The notes under the pieces: model-generated
What the model was told of the DNA's origin: nothing
What the model saw: the letters and a program-made list of their open reading frames with translations, nothing else
Databases searched by the model: none
Program-made: the position numbers and the translations under genes
From: an uncultured beta proteobacterium
Lineage (GTDB): Bacteria > Pseudomonadota > Gammaproteobacteria > Burkholderiales > Burkholderiaceae_C
NCBI GenBank assembly: GCA_903930255.1
Contig: CAIYYA010000249.1
Location: 17,000-80,999, forward strand
Reading direction: 5' to 3'
Length of the DNA stretch: 64,000 nucleotides
In this document: positions 55,292 to 63,434 of the stretch, piece after piece
Position numbering within the stretch: the stretch's first letter is position 1
How the letters are laid out: each line of letters opens with the position of its first letter

Positions 55292-56191
55292 CTATTTTTT
55301 GCGCAGTGCGTCAACAAACTTGTTGAGCTCGACGATGGGCTCATATGCCGCATGATCGACCGGCTGGAATGGCTCGTATTTGCCGTCCGAGAGCTTGTCA
55401 TAGGTGGCCTTGGCCTTGACCGGTGCCTCCATGAAAGCTTTACTGATCTTCTGTTTCAACTCGGCTGGCAGGCTGTCGAGGTAGGCATAAGGACTGTTCA
55501 CAATCATGTCGGACTTGAAAATAATGCGGTAGTCTTCTTTTTTGGCCAGGCCCTTGTCAGCCATGCGTTGCAGCTCGGAATCGTTCTCGCTGTTCCACCA
55601 GTTGGCCGCCACGTCCACCGTGCCTTGTCCCAGCGCTGTCACCGCGTTGATGTGGGTGCCGGTATAGACCACTTTGCCGAAAAAGTCTTCGGGCTTGATG
55701 TTCATCTTGTTCAGCGCATAACGCGGCACGTTGTTGCCCGAGGTCGAGTTGGGGTCTACCAGACCCAGATTTTTGCCCTTGAGATCCTGAATCGACTGGT
55801 AGGGCGAACTGGCCTTGACATAAAACACCGAGTAATAGCCCTTGACACCACCTTTGGAGACTTCGATCACAAACGGGGTGATTTTTGCGCCGGTCATACG
55901 GGCACGGGCATAGGAAGCCGGGCCGTAGTAGGCCAGATGAATCTGCTCGGCGCGCTGACCCTCGATCACGGCGGCGTAGTCCGAGGCAATGCGCAGTGTG
56001 ACCTTGACGCCGATTTCCTTGGACAGGTAATCCAGAAAGTCCCGGTAGCGTTCGGTCACGATGGATGCGTTTTCGGCCGGTGCCGCCGAAAACACCAGCT
56101 CGGGGTATTTTGATTTCCAGTCCTGCGCGTGGACCGTTGCAGTCATGGCAGCAGTGGCGACAAGCGCCAGCAGGATTCGACGTTTCAACAT
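55292..56191 (-). CDS. phnD: PhnD, phosphonate-binding protein
   Basis: 299 residues with a signal peptide (cleavage after ...MTATVHA, about 22). PhnD hallmarks: ELVFSAAPAENASIVTERYR at the start of the mature part, AAVIEGQRAEQIHLAYYGPA, LGLVDPNSTSGNNVPRYAL and TGTHINAVTALGQGTVDVAA. Binds phosphonates such as 2-aminoethylphosphonate for the PhnCE importer. AGAAAGAAC lies before the ATG. Confidence 0.95.
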   Translation of the reverse strand: MLKRRILLALVATAAMTATVHAQDWKSKYPELVFSAAPAENASIVTERYRDFLDYLSKEIGVKVTLRIASDYAAVIEGQRAEQIHLAYYGPASYARARMTGAKITPFVIEVSKGGVKGYYSVFYVKASSPYQSIQDLKGKNLGLVDPNSTSGNNVPRYALNKMNIKPEDFFGKVVYTGTHINAVTALGQGTVDVAANWWNSENDSELQRMADKGLAKKEDYRIIFKSDMIVNSPYAYLDSLPAELKQKISKAFMEAPVKAKATYDKLSDGKYEPFQPVDHAAYEPIVELNKFVDALRKK

Positions 56192-56229
56192 GATGAGTTC
56201 TTTCTATAGATAGGGTTGAAGGGATAAAT

Positions 56230-57033
56230 TCAGGAAAAGGCCAGTTCGACCTTCGACACGTCTGCGGCCTTTGCCCAAGGCTCGTCAGCAACGTGGCGCG
56301 CTTCCATCCCATACAAACGCGTCACCAGGCTGTCAGTCAGTGTTTCTGGTGAGCCGTCAAAAACCACCTCGCCAGCAGCCAGTCCGACCAAACGGTCGCA
56401 GTAATCACGCGCCACGTCCAGCGAGCGCAGATTGCAGATAACGGTAATGCCATGCTCGCGGTTGATGCTGCGCAGAGCGTCCATCACCGCTTTGGTGTTG
56501 CGTGGGTCGAGCGAAGCAATCGGCTCGTCGGCCAGGATGATTTTGGGCTCTTGCACCAGTGCGCGGCAAATGGCCACACGCTGCTGCTGGCCACCCGAGA
56601 GCTGGTCGCAGCGCTTGGCGGCAAACTGCGCCATGTCAAAGCGCTCCAGCGTCAGCAAAGCACGGCTCTTGTCGTCGTCGCTCCACATCTGCAGCAGTGC
56701 GCGCCAGTTGGGCACAGCGGTCAGACGCCCCATCAGCACATTGGTCAGCACATCCAGCCGACCGATCAGGTTGAACTGCTGAAACACCATGGCGCAATCG
56801 CGTCGCCACTGGCGCAGCGCCAGCCCTTGCAGCCTGGAAACGTCCTGACCCTGGTGACTGATGCCACCGCCAGAGGGATTTTCCAGGCGATTAATCATGC
56901 GCAACAAGGTGGACTTGCCGGCACCTGAGCGACCAATGACGCCGACAAAACTACCCGCAGGCACGCTCAGGCTGACATCTTGAACCGCCTTCAGCTGACC
57001 ATAGTGACGACTCAAATGGGTAACGCACAGCAT
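56230..57033 (-). CDS. phnC: PhnC, phosphonate ABC transporter ATPase
   Basis: 267 residues from ATG at 57033 (GGAG upstream); a longer in-frame extension to 57156 is not homologous. Walker [15 protein letters not shown], signature [17 protein letters not shown], Walker [16 protein letters not shown]-loop replaced by [14 protein letters not shown] as usual in PhnC. It energises PhnDE. A Pho-box-like repeat lies just upstream, between it and phnM copy 2. Confidence 0.95.
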   Translation of the reverse strand: MLCVTHLSRHYGQLKAVQDVSLSVPAGSFVGVIGRSGAGKSTLLRMINRLENPSGGGISHQGQDVSRLQGLALRQWRRDCAMVFQQFNLIGRLDVLTNVLMGRLTAVPNWRALLQMWSDDDKSRALLTLERFDMAQFAAKRCDQLSGGQQQRVAICRALVQEPKIILADEPIASLDPRNTKAVMDALRSINREHGITVICNLRSLDVARDYCDRLVGLAAGEVVFDGSPETLTDSLVTRLYGMEARHVADEPWAKAADVSKVELAFS

Positions 57034-57073
57034 AGGACTCCATGTATAAAACCGTTGATGCTGAATGACCCGT

Positions 57074-57091
57074 GTGACCAGGGTATGACAA
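57074..57091 (-). promoter_or_regulatory. Pho-box-like repeat before phnC
   Basis: Minus strand TTGTCAT-ACCC-TGGTCAC; the first unit is one base off, the second two. The -10 position (CAGCAT) is weak. It could give phnCDEE-phnM a second promoter inside the long phn run. Confidence 0.45.
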
Positions 57092-57097
57092 AAACCG

Positions 57098-58255
57098 TCA
57101 TAACACCCGCAACCCCTGTCGCCATACTGAGCGCACCACACCATGATGACTGCCATCGGGCAGGGTCACCCTTTTGACTCGCACCAGATCGGCGCGCAGC
57201 CCTTGGGCGATTTCGCCTCGGTCCGCCAAACCAGTAGCCCGTGCCGGATTGCGACTCACCGTGGCCACCGCTTCGGGCAGGCTAAAAATGCCGTCATCGA
57301 CCAGCCGTAATACCGCGGTCAGCAGGCTGCCAGGCACATAGTCCGATGACAATATGTCGAGCAAGCCTTGGCGTGCCAGCTCTGCCGCTGCCACATTGCC
57401 CGAGTGCGAGCCACCGCGCACCACGTTCGGACCTCCCATGACCGTCAGCAAACCCAGCGCTTGCGCTGTTTGTGCTGCTACCCGCGTGGTGGGAAATTCG
57501 CTGATGAAAGCACCCTCCTGATGCGCCAACACCACATGCTCGGCGGTGGTGTCGTCATGGCTGGCCAAGGCGATACCGTGGGCGCGGCAATAGTCCACAA
57601 AATAACGCCGATGTGGCTCGACATAGCGTTGTTGCAGCATTTGCGCATGCGCCACCTGGTGATCGAATTTTTCCTGACTCCAGCCCTTCTTGCCGGTGTA
57701 GTAAATACGTGCATGCGACAGGTCTTCCCACTGGCGTTGACCCGGCGTGTGGTCCATCAACGAGATCAGCGACAAGCGCTCATGATCATGAAAGGGCTGA
57801 AACAGTTCAACTGCGTTGGCAGCTGGCAACTCGCAACGCACATGCAGGTGGTGGTCCGCGCGCAAGATGCCCTGCGCCATGCTGTCGTCGATCACCGCAA
57901 TCACCCGGCTCATGTCTCCACCGCGCAGGCTATCGTGCTCGACATCACCCACACCCATCGCATCAAACACGGTGGTGATACCGGCGGCTGCAATTTCGGC
58001 GTCGTGCGCCAGCAGGGCGGGCAACTCGGCCCAGTGCACCTTGGGTCTAGGAATCAGGTGGCGCTCAAAGTTGTCGGTATGTATCTCGACAAAACCCGGC
58101 AACAGCATGTCCCCCTCCATGTCGATGGCCTGAGCAACGCTGGTGCTGCCTGAGTTGATTGCGACGATACGTCCAGATTCGACACTGAGGGTGCCGTGAA
58201 TGACTTCATCCACCAAAACCATGCGAACATTTTTAAATACAACAGTCGTGTCCAT
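57098..58255 (-). CDS. phnM: PhnM, alpha-D-ribose 1-methylphosphonate 5-triphosphate diphosphatase, copy 2
   Basis: 385 residues. Same amidohydrolase motifs as copy 1: [70 protein letters not shown] and [14 protein letters not shown]. Follows phnL by 18 bp in the position typical of the C-P lyase operon, so this is probably the main PhnM. Confidence 0.93.
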   Translation of the reverse strand: MDTTVVFKNVRMVLVDEVIHGTLSVESGRIVAINSGSTSVAQAIDMEGDMLLPGFVEIHTDNFERHLIPRPKVHWAELPALLAHDAEIAAAGITTVFDAMGVGDVEHDSLRGGDMSRVIAVIDDSMAQGILRADHHLHVRCELPAANAVELFQPFHDHERLSLISLMDHTPGQRQWEDLSHARIYYTGKKGWSQEKFDHQVAHAQMLQQRYVEPHRRYFVDYCRAHGIALASHDDTTAEHVVLAHQEGAFISEFPTTRVAAQTAQALGLLTVMGGPNVVRGGSHSGNVAAAELARQGLLDILSSDYVPGSLLTAVLRLVDDGIFSLPEAVATVSRNPARATGLADRGEIAQGLRADLVRVKRVTLPDGSHHGVVRSVWRQGLRVL

Positions 58256-58273
58256 TGAATTGCCGACTTCTCG

Positions 58274-58972
58274 CTACAAGGCGGGGCGGTGTTGCTCTAC
58301 ATCGAAGCAACGGGTTGCCACCGCCTCGCGCACTTCATCATCATGAAAAATGCCCACAATGGCACTGCCTTGTGCCCGCGCGGCATGGATCAGATCGACT
58401 ACCACACGGCGGTTGTCAGCGTCCAGCGAGGCTGTGGGCTCATCGAGCAACAGCACCGGTGGGGCAGTGATCATGCCGTGTGCAATGTTGACACGTTGTT
58501 GCTCACCGCCCGAAAAAGTCGCCGGTGGCAGATGCCACAGGTGTTCGTGCAGATTCAAGCGTTGCAGCCATTGCGCTGCTTGGGCACGAGCGTCTTGCGC
58601 ACTGACACCCAGGCGGCGCAAAGGGTCGGCCACGATGTCCAGTGTCGAGACCCGCGGAATCACACGCAAAAACTGCGACACATAACCCAGCGTGCGCCGG
58701 CGCACATCAAACACTTCACGCGGTGCCGCCGTGGCCAGACTGACCCAGTCGCCCAGATGGCGAATACGCACATCGCCGCTGCTGGCAGCGTAGTTGCCAT
58801 ACAAACAGCGCAACAAAGAGCTTTTGCCACTGCCTGAGTGCCCGGTCAGGGCCAGACACTCGCCCGCTTGCACGCTCAAGTCAATGCCCGCAAACACCGG
58901 CAGTTGCAGGCCGCCACGGCCATGCAGCGTGAAAGTTTTCGACAAAGCGATGGTTTCAATGAGAGTTGTCAT
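58274..58972 (-). CDS. phnL: PhnL, C-P lyase system ABC-type ATPase
   Basis: 232 residues. Walker A TGHSGSGKSSLLRCLYG, signature FSGGEQQRVNIAHGMI, Walker B VLLLDEPTASLDADN and the H-loop VGIFHDDEV. Forms part of the PhnGHIJKLM machinery that loads the phosphonate onto ribose; not a transporter ATPase. The start overlaps the phnK stop by 4 bases. Confidence 0.94.
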   Translation of the reverse strand: MTTLIETIALSKTFTLHGRGGLQLPVFAGIDLSVQAGECLALTGHSGSGKSSLLRCLYGNYAASSGDVRIRHLGDWVSLATAAPREVFDVRRRTLGYVSQFLRVIPRVSTLDIVADPLRRLGVSAQDARAQAAQWLQRLNLHEHLWHLPPATFSGGEQQRVNIAHGMITAPPVLLLDEPTASLDADNRRVVVDLIHAARAQGSAIVGIFHDDEVREAVATRCFDVEQHRPAL

Positions 58973-59775
58973 GGCGTCAGCACCGAGGAAACCAGCAGTT
59001 GGGTGTAGGGATGTTGGGGGTCGTCCAACACGCGGTCGGTCAGGCCCTGCTCGACCACATAGCCGTCTTTCATGACCAGCATGCGTTGTGCCAGCAGCCG
59101 TGCCACCGCCAGGTCGTGCGTGACCACCACCGCAGCCAGTTGCAATTCATCCACCAGTTCACGCAGCAAATCGAGCAGGCGGGCTTGCACCGACACGTCC
59201 AAGCCAGTGGTAGGCTCGTCCATGAACACCAGCCGTGGGTGGGTGACGAGGTTACGGGCAATTTGCAAGCGCTGCTGCATCCCGCCAGAGTAAGTGGCAG
59301 GAAGGTCGTCAATGCGCTGGGTATCCAATTCGACCCGCTGCATCCATGAAACGGCCTCACCGCGCAACTTGCCATAGTGGCGTGCGCCCAAAGCCATCAG
59401 CCGCTCACCCACGTTGGCACCCCCAGAGACATTCATGCGCAAACCGTCACGGGCATGCTGCTCAACAAAGCCCCAATCGGTACGGGCCAGCCAACGCAAC
59501 TGTGCTTCGGACAAATCGGCCAGTTGGGTCAGGCCACCAGTTGGCCTGTCAGACTCAGTGCGCATGTCGTAGTGCACTGAGCCCTCGTCGCAGGCGTGTC
59601 GAGCTGCCAACAAGCGCAGCAGCGTGCTTTTGCCCGAGCCAGATTCGCCCACCACGGCCAGCACCTCACCGGGGTAGAGGTCAAAACTCACTCCACGGCA
59701 GGCCCAGCGCGCTTGCCCCTGATGCGCAAAGGCCTTGCCCACCTGGCGTGCCGACAACAACACGGGCGGTTTCAT
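58969..59775 (-). CDS. phnK: PhnK, C-P lyase system ABC-type ATPase
   Basis: 268 residues. Walker A VVGESGSGKSTLLRLLAARH, signature YSGGMQQRLQIARNLV, Walker B LVFMDEPTTGLDVSV and H-loop VVTHDLAVARL; the region after the Walker A has the FVEQHARDGLRMNVSGGANV stretch of PhnK. It docks on the PhnGHIJ core. Overlaps phnJ's stop by 4 bases. Confidence 0.95.
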   Translation of the reverse strand: MKPPVLLSARQVGKAFAHQGQARWACRGVSFDLYPGEVLAVVGESGSGKSTLLRLLAARHACDEGSVHYDMRTESDRPTGGLTQLADLSEAQLRWLARTDWGFVEQHARDGLRMNVSGGANVGERLMALGARHYGKLRGEAVSWMQRVELDTQRIDDLPATYSGGMQQRLQIARNLVTHPRLVFMDEPTTGLDVSVQARLLDLLRELVDELQLAAVVVTHDLAVARLLAQRMLVMKDGYVVEQGLTDRVLDDPQHPYTQLLVSSVLTP

Positions 59776-60677
59776 GCAGCCTCCTGATCAGGTGACTGCG
59801 CCAGCACGTCGTGCAAAGTCACAGCTTGCTGCGTGCCCACATGGCCGGCGTGGCGACGCTCTTCACAATAGTCACTGTCCGAGCAGACAAACAAGCGGCT
59901 GCCAGCATCATCGACAATCATTTCATCAAGATAACTCTGGTCTGCACCACACAGCGCACAGGCGTGCTCCCAGCGCTGCACTTCAAACGGATGGTCTTCA
60001 AAGTCCAGACTGCGCACCGCCGTATAGGGTGGGATCGCATAAAGCCGCTTTTCACGACCCGCGCCAAAGAGTTGCAAGGCCGGGTTCATGTGCATCTTGG
60101 GGTTGTCAAATTTCGGAATCGGCGAGGGCGACATCAAATAGCGCTCATTCACCATGACAGGATAGTCATAGGCACGCGCAATGGCACCAAGCTGGGCAAT
60201 GTCTTCGTACAGGCGCACATGCATCAGCCCATATTCACTTAACGCGTGCATCTTGATGGTCTCGCGTCGGCTGGGTTCGAGCTTGGACAATGGCTCGGGC
60301 ATGGGCACCTGATAGACCAAAATTTGCGCCTCGGTGAGCGGCACCTCGGGGATGCGGTGACGTGTCTGAATCAGCGTGGCTTCCCGCGTTTTATCCGTGG
60401 TGGTAACACCCGTGGTGCGGGCAAAAAAGCGCCGGATGTTGACCGCGTTGGTGGTGTCGTCGGCGCCCTGGTCAATCACCTTGAGTACATCCGTCAAGCC
60501 AATGATGCTGGCCGTGATCTGCACACCACCCGTACCCCAACCATAGGCAAAGGGCATCTCACGCGAACCAAATGGCACCTGGTAGCCCGGCACCGCAACG
60601 GCTTTAAGCAGGGCTCGACGGATGCGTTTTTTGGTGCGCTCATCCAAAAAAGCAAAGTTGTAGTTCTGCTCCATCAT
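59772..60677 (-). CDS. phnJ: PhnJ, carbon-phosphorus lyase (radical SAM)
   Basis: 301 residues. The enzyme that cleaves the C-P bond. Cysteines C240, C243, C265 and C271 (WEHACALCGADQS ... LFVCSDSDYCEERR) match the cluster ligands and radical site known for PhnJ; the glycine-rich AYGWGTGGVQIT near residue 45 is the conserved loop carrying the radical glycine. The start overlaps the phnI stop by 4 bases. Confidence 0.97.
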   Translation of the reverse strand: MMEQNYNFAFLDERTKKRIRRALLKAVAVPGYQVPFGSREMPFAYGWGTGGVQITASIIGLTDVLKVIDQGADDTTNAVNIRRFFARTTGVTTTDKTREATLIQTRHRIPEVPLTEAQILVYQVPMPEPLSKLEPSRRETIKMHALSEYGLMHVRLYEDIAQLGAIARAYDYPVMVNERYLMSPSPIPKFDNPKMHMNPALQLFGAGREKRLYAIPPYTAVRSLDFEDHPFEVQRWEHACALCGADQSYLDEMIVDDAGSRLFVCSDSDYCEERRHAGHVGTQQAVTLHDVLAQSPDQEAA

Positions 60678-61927
60678 GCAGCCTCCTGCAGGGTGGGATT
60701 TTTGCTATTTCCAAAAATCGGGACATCAACCCGTTCTGGCTGAGCTTGTCGAAACCCTTCGACAAGCTCAGGGCGAACGGGCGTGAGAAGTTTTTCAAGC
60801 GAGGCGGCAGCGTGGGCTGCGCGCAGCTTGCGAACCAGTTCAAGCTCGGCCTGAAAGTCCACGTAATGCGGCAACTTCAAGTGCTGCACAAAGCCCGAGG
60901 CTTCCACGTTGTCGGCGTGCGAGAGCACAAACTCTTCGTCTTGCGCGGGCGCGGTGCGTGGCTCTCCCAGCTCATCGGCGCGCATGGCACGGTCCACCAG
61001 CGCCATGGCCATGGTCTTGCGCTCGGCACCGCCAAAGGCCAGTCCGTAGCCCTGTGTGAATTGCGGCGGCACCTCGCGACTGCCGCTGAACTGGTTAATC
61101 ATCTGGCATTCGGTCACTTCCAGGTCGCCAATGTCGATCGCAAAACCCAACTCATCAGGCATCAGCTCGACGCTGACAAAACCCCGGCGAATCTCACCAG
61201 CAAAAGGGTGCGAGTTGGCGTAGCCGCGCTGGGTGGAATAACCCATGCCCAGCAACCACCCCTCGTCGCCACGCGCCAAAGCCTGCAAACGCAAAGCTCG
61301 ATCCGCCGGAAACATCAAGGGGTCTCGGGTAATGTCGCCCGGTGGCGCTGTGTCAGCCGGTTGTGGTGTTTCGAGCAGACCTTCACGTTTGAGCAGGTCG
61401 TTGATACGTGGCACGGTAGGCGCGGGCATGTCAACGGCTGCGTCAGGCGCAGCAGTGGGCGCAACACCATCGGCTGTTGTCGGCAAGGCAGAATCGCACA
61501 CAGCGTCTGCACTGTCGTCTTCAGCCAGCAGCGCAAAGTCCAACAGCCGCTGGGTGTAGTCGTAGGTTGGACCCAGCAATTGGCCACCTGGCACTTCTTT
61601 GAACGCTGCCGAGATGCGCCGCACCAGCGCAATACGTCCCGTATCCAGCGGCAAGCTGTAGCCCAGGCGTGGCAAGGTGGTGCGGTAGGCGCGCAACAAA
61701 AATATCGCTTCCATCAGGTCACCACTGGCTTGCTTGATGGCCAAGGCTGCCAGCTCCGGGTCATACAGTGAGCCTTCGCTCATAACCCGATCCACCGCCA
61801 GTGAGAGTTGCTCGCGGATTTGCCGAACGCTGAGTGCTGGAATTGCTGCATCCCCGCGGCGTTGGGCTTCCAACAGGCGCCACGAGTTCTCAATGGCGGC
61901 AGCGCCGCCTTTCACTGCTACATACAT
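60674..61927 (-). CDS. phnI: PhnI, C-P lyase core subunit
   Basis: 417 residues. Nucleosidase subunit of the PhnGHIJ complex that transfers ribose from the nucleotide to the phosphonate. Motifs: MYVAVKGGAAAIENSWRLLE at the N terminus, LPLDTGRIALVRRISAAF, NSHPFAGEIRRGFVSVELMP and FVQHLKLPHYVDFQAELELV. The final 50 or so residues after SLEKLL are unusual: RPELVEGFRQAQPERV is encoded by a 52-bp palindromic repeat at 60730-60781. Overlaps phnH and phnJ. Confidence 0.95.
   Translation of the reverse strand: MYVAVKGGAAAIENSWRLLEAQRRGDAAIPALSVRQIREQLSLAVDRVMSEGSLYDPELAALAIKQASGDLMEAIFLLRAYRTTLPRLGYSLPLDTGRIALVRRISAAFKEVPGGQLLGPTYDYTQRLLDFALLAEDDSADAVCDSALPTTADGVAPTAAPDAAVDMPAPTVPRINDLLKREGLLETPQPADTAPPGDITRDPLMFPADRALRLQALARGDEGWLLGMGYSTQRGYANSHPFAGEIRRGFVSVELMPDELGFAIDIGDLEVTECQMINQFSGSREVPPQFTQGYGLAFGGAERKTMAMALVDRAMRADELGEPRTAPAQDEEFVLSHADNVEASGFVQHLKLPHYVDFQAELELVRKLRAAHAAASLEKLLTPVRPELVEGFRQAQPERVDVPIFGNSKNPTLQEAA
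60730..60781. repeat. 52-bp imperfect palindrome inside phnI (REP-like)
   Basis: Arms 60730-60753 and 60758-60781 are complementary at 21 of 24 positions, with a four-base centre; the core is CTGAGCTTGTCGAA ... TTCGACAAGCTCAG. I recognise this motif as a dispersed palindromic repeat of Burkholderiales. It stays in frame and encodes RPELVEGFRQAQPERV. Confidence 0.7.
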
Positions 61928-62532
61928 GGCAGACTCCCCTGGCTTGACACACGGCTTGTGCGCGGCAGACCCAAGGCGCTGTCACCACAGGTAAAAACAA
62001 TGTCAACCCCCTGTGGAAATGCTTGGTGGTTCAGTTGCCACTGCGCCCAAAAAGCATCGCTCAGGCCTGGCAGGCCCACCTGCTGCACGTCTGCAATGCC
62101 AGGGCCGCGCCAATGCAAAACCGGGCCACCCTGGAAACTGGGCACTTCAACGAAAAGCGTGGTTGAAAACTCGGGTGCTGCTGCTGTGCCTGTTGCAAAA
62201 GTGCTTAGCTCGAAGCCTTGGTCGATATCAGCAATCACCGCAAAACTGGCTGTATTTTGCTGTTCGGCCACCGGCGCACCGGTGTGAAAACGCAGCCAAT
62301 GCTGCAAGTGCACATCGGCACTCTGCCACCACACGCTGGTTTCGTCATCACACAGGCTGAGCAACAGCCGCGCCATGGCGCCACCCAAAGCTACACCTGG
62401 CAGGGCAGCGCCTATCAAGCGAACCTGGCCTGGGCGGGCCAGTGCGTCGAGCACCGCACGAAACGCCTGTTGGCTGTCGTGCACGCCATCGGGCAGACCT
62501 AGAGCCAGTGATTGGGAGGGGGTAGCGTTCAT
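61918..62532 (-). CDS. phnH: PhnH, C-P lyase core subunit
   Basis: 204 residues. Structural subunit of the PhnGHIJ core. Motifs: LPDGVHDSQQAFRAVLDALA, LARPGQVRLIGAALPG and FRFHTGAPV, with PSFQGGPVLHWRGPGI. It overlaps phnG at its start (4 bases) and phnI at its end (10 bases). Confidence 0.94.
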   Translation of the reverse strand: MNATPSQSLALGLPDGVHDSQQAFRAVLDALARPGQVRLIGAALPGVALGGAMARLLLSLCDDETSVWWQSADVHLQHWLRFHTGAPVAEQQNTASFAVIADIDQGFELSTFATGTAAAPEFSTTLFVEVPSFQGGPVLHWRGPGIADVQQVGLPGLSDAFWAQWQLNHQAFPQGVDIVFTCGDSALGLPRTSRVSSQGSLPCM

Positions 62533-62993
62533 GCTTCACCTCGCACAAAGGTAAAAAATTCAACTTTCGAGCCCGCCACATCGGTTTGCCGCTGCGTGCG
62601 AGCCTGAGCCTGCGCAAGCGCCAGCGGCACTATCAGCTTGTGCTGCAGCGCGTCGTGATGCTCTGGGTCTTGCAACAAGGCATCCACCAACGCGGCAAGT
62701 TCGGCGCGGCGCTTGTCGCGGCCCAGTGCGTAGGACACACCCAGCGGCCCCTCGCCCAAGCGCACCGCACAGCGCACCACGCTAGCCTCGCCCAAATTGA
62801 AGGGGTTGCCGGTGCCGCCCACGCGACCCCGCAACATCACCATGCCGATCTCCGGTGCACGCACCTGCTGAACGGCAGGCATAAGCGCTAACTTTGCCAA
62901 TGGATCTTCAAGCTGTTTGCGACTGGCTCTTGCCAAAACGGCCAACCATTTGGGTCGATCAAGAAAATTGCTCGACGCTGCATTTATTGTCAT
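62529..62993 (-). CDS. phnG: PhnG, C-P lyase core subunit
   Basis: 154 residues from ATG at 62993; an in-frame extension to 63083 runs through short tandem repeats and is not PhnG-like. Motifs: RPKWLAVLARASRKQLEDPL, PEIGMVMLRGRVGGTGNPFN and EASVVRCAVRLGEGPLGVSY. First gene of the phn run. Partner of PhnHIJ. No clear Shine-Dalgarno is visible (GACCTATTT). Confidence 0.92.
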   Translation of the reverse strand: MTINAASSNFLDRPKWLAVLARASRKQLEDPLAKLALMPAVQQVRAPEIGMVMLRGRVGGTGNPFNLGEASVVRCAVRLGEGPLGVSYALGRDKRRAELAALVDALLQDPEHHDALQHKLIVPLALAQAQARTQRQTDVAGSKVEFFTFVRGEA

Positions 62994-63026
62994 AAATAGG
63001 TCTGAATATGTGACTAAATTCGTCAG

Positions 63027-63111
63027 TAGTTTTTGAGTTTGTAGTTTTGAGTTGGTAGTTTTGAGTTGACAACCAACTTCCAACTAAAAACTCATGACTC
63101 ATGACTCATGT
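63027..63111. repeat. Short tandem repeats in the phnG leader
   Basis: Three units of roughly TAGTTTTGAGTT(T/G)G at 63027-63067 (period 14), followed after 23 bp by CTCATGA, CTCATGA and CTCATGT at 63091-63111 (period 7). AGTTTTGAGTTG and CAACTAAAAACTC are also nearly complementary. They lie between the Pho-like site and phnG, so would be in the mRNA leader. Confidence 0.6.
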
Positions 63112-63141
63112 CTCTGAACTTTGCGAGTTGACTACACCAGC

Positions 63142-63159
63142 ATGAAACATTTATGACAT
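63142..63159 (-). promoter_or_regulatory. Pho-box-like repeat upstream of phnG
   Basis: Minus strand ATGTCAT-AAAT-GTTTCAT; the first unit is one base off, the second two. The hexamer 10 bp later (TCAACT) is a poor -10. About 150 bp before the phnG ATG. Confidence 0.45.
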
Positions 63160-63434
63160 TCAGCAAATATTGCATCATCACTTGCTGGCGTAAGCGCCAA
63201 ACCGCCGCTTGAGGTTTGCTATGACTGCCCGCTTCGCGATTTATTTCCTCCCCCGGCGCAAGATTCACCCTGGTGGACGTTGGGTGCTGTCAGGTTGGGT
63301 TTCACAACCCCCTTCGTAATAATGAAAAGTACGCTTGAATTCGGCTCATCCATACTTGCCAATGCGCAATAATTGGGCAGACCAGATACTCAAACTTTCC
63401 AAGCTTGGTCTTGTCATCCAACCAGTGATTTTCC
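63160..63434. other. Intergenic region between phnG leader and the sensor gene
   Basis: No gene seen. Contains GGGTT-TCAC-AACCC near 63296-63310, a short hairpin, and otherwise mixed sequence that may hold the promoter of the sensor gene; no assignment attempted. Confidence 0.4.

Noticed and set aside
63027..63111. Possible CRISPR-like array in the phnG leader
   Set aside because: Units of 7 and 14 bp are directly adjacent with no spacers and no cas genes nearby; ordinary tandem repeats.
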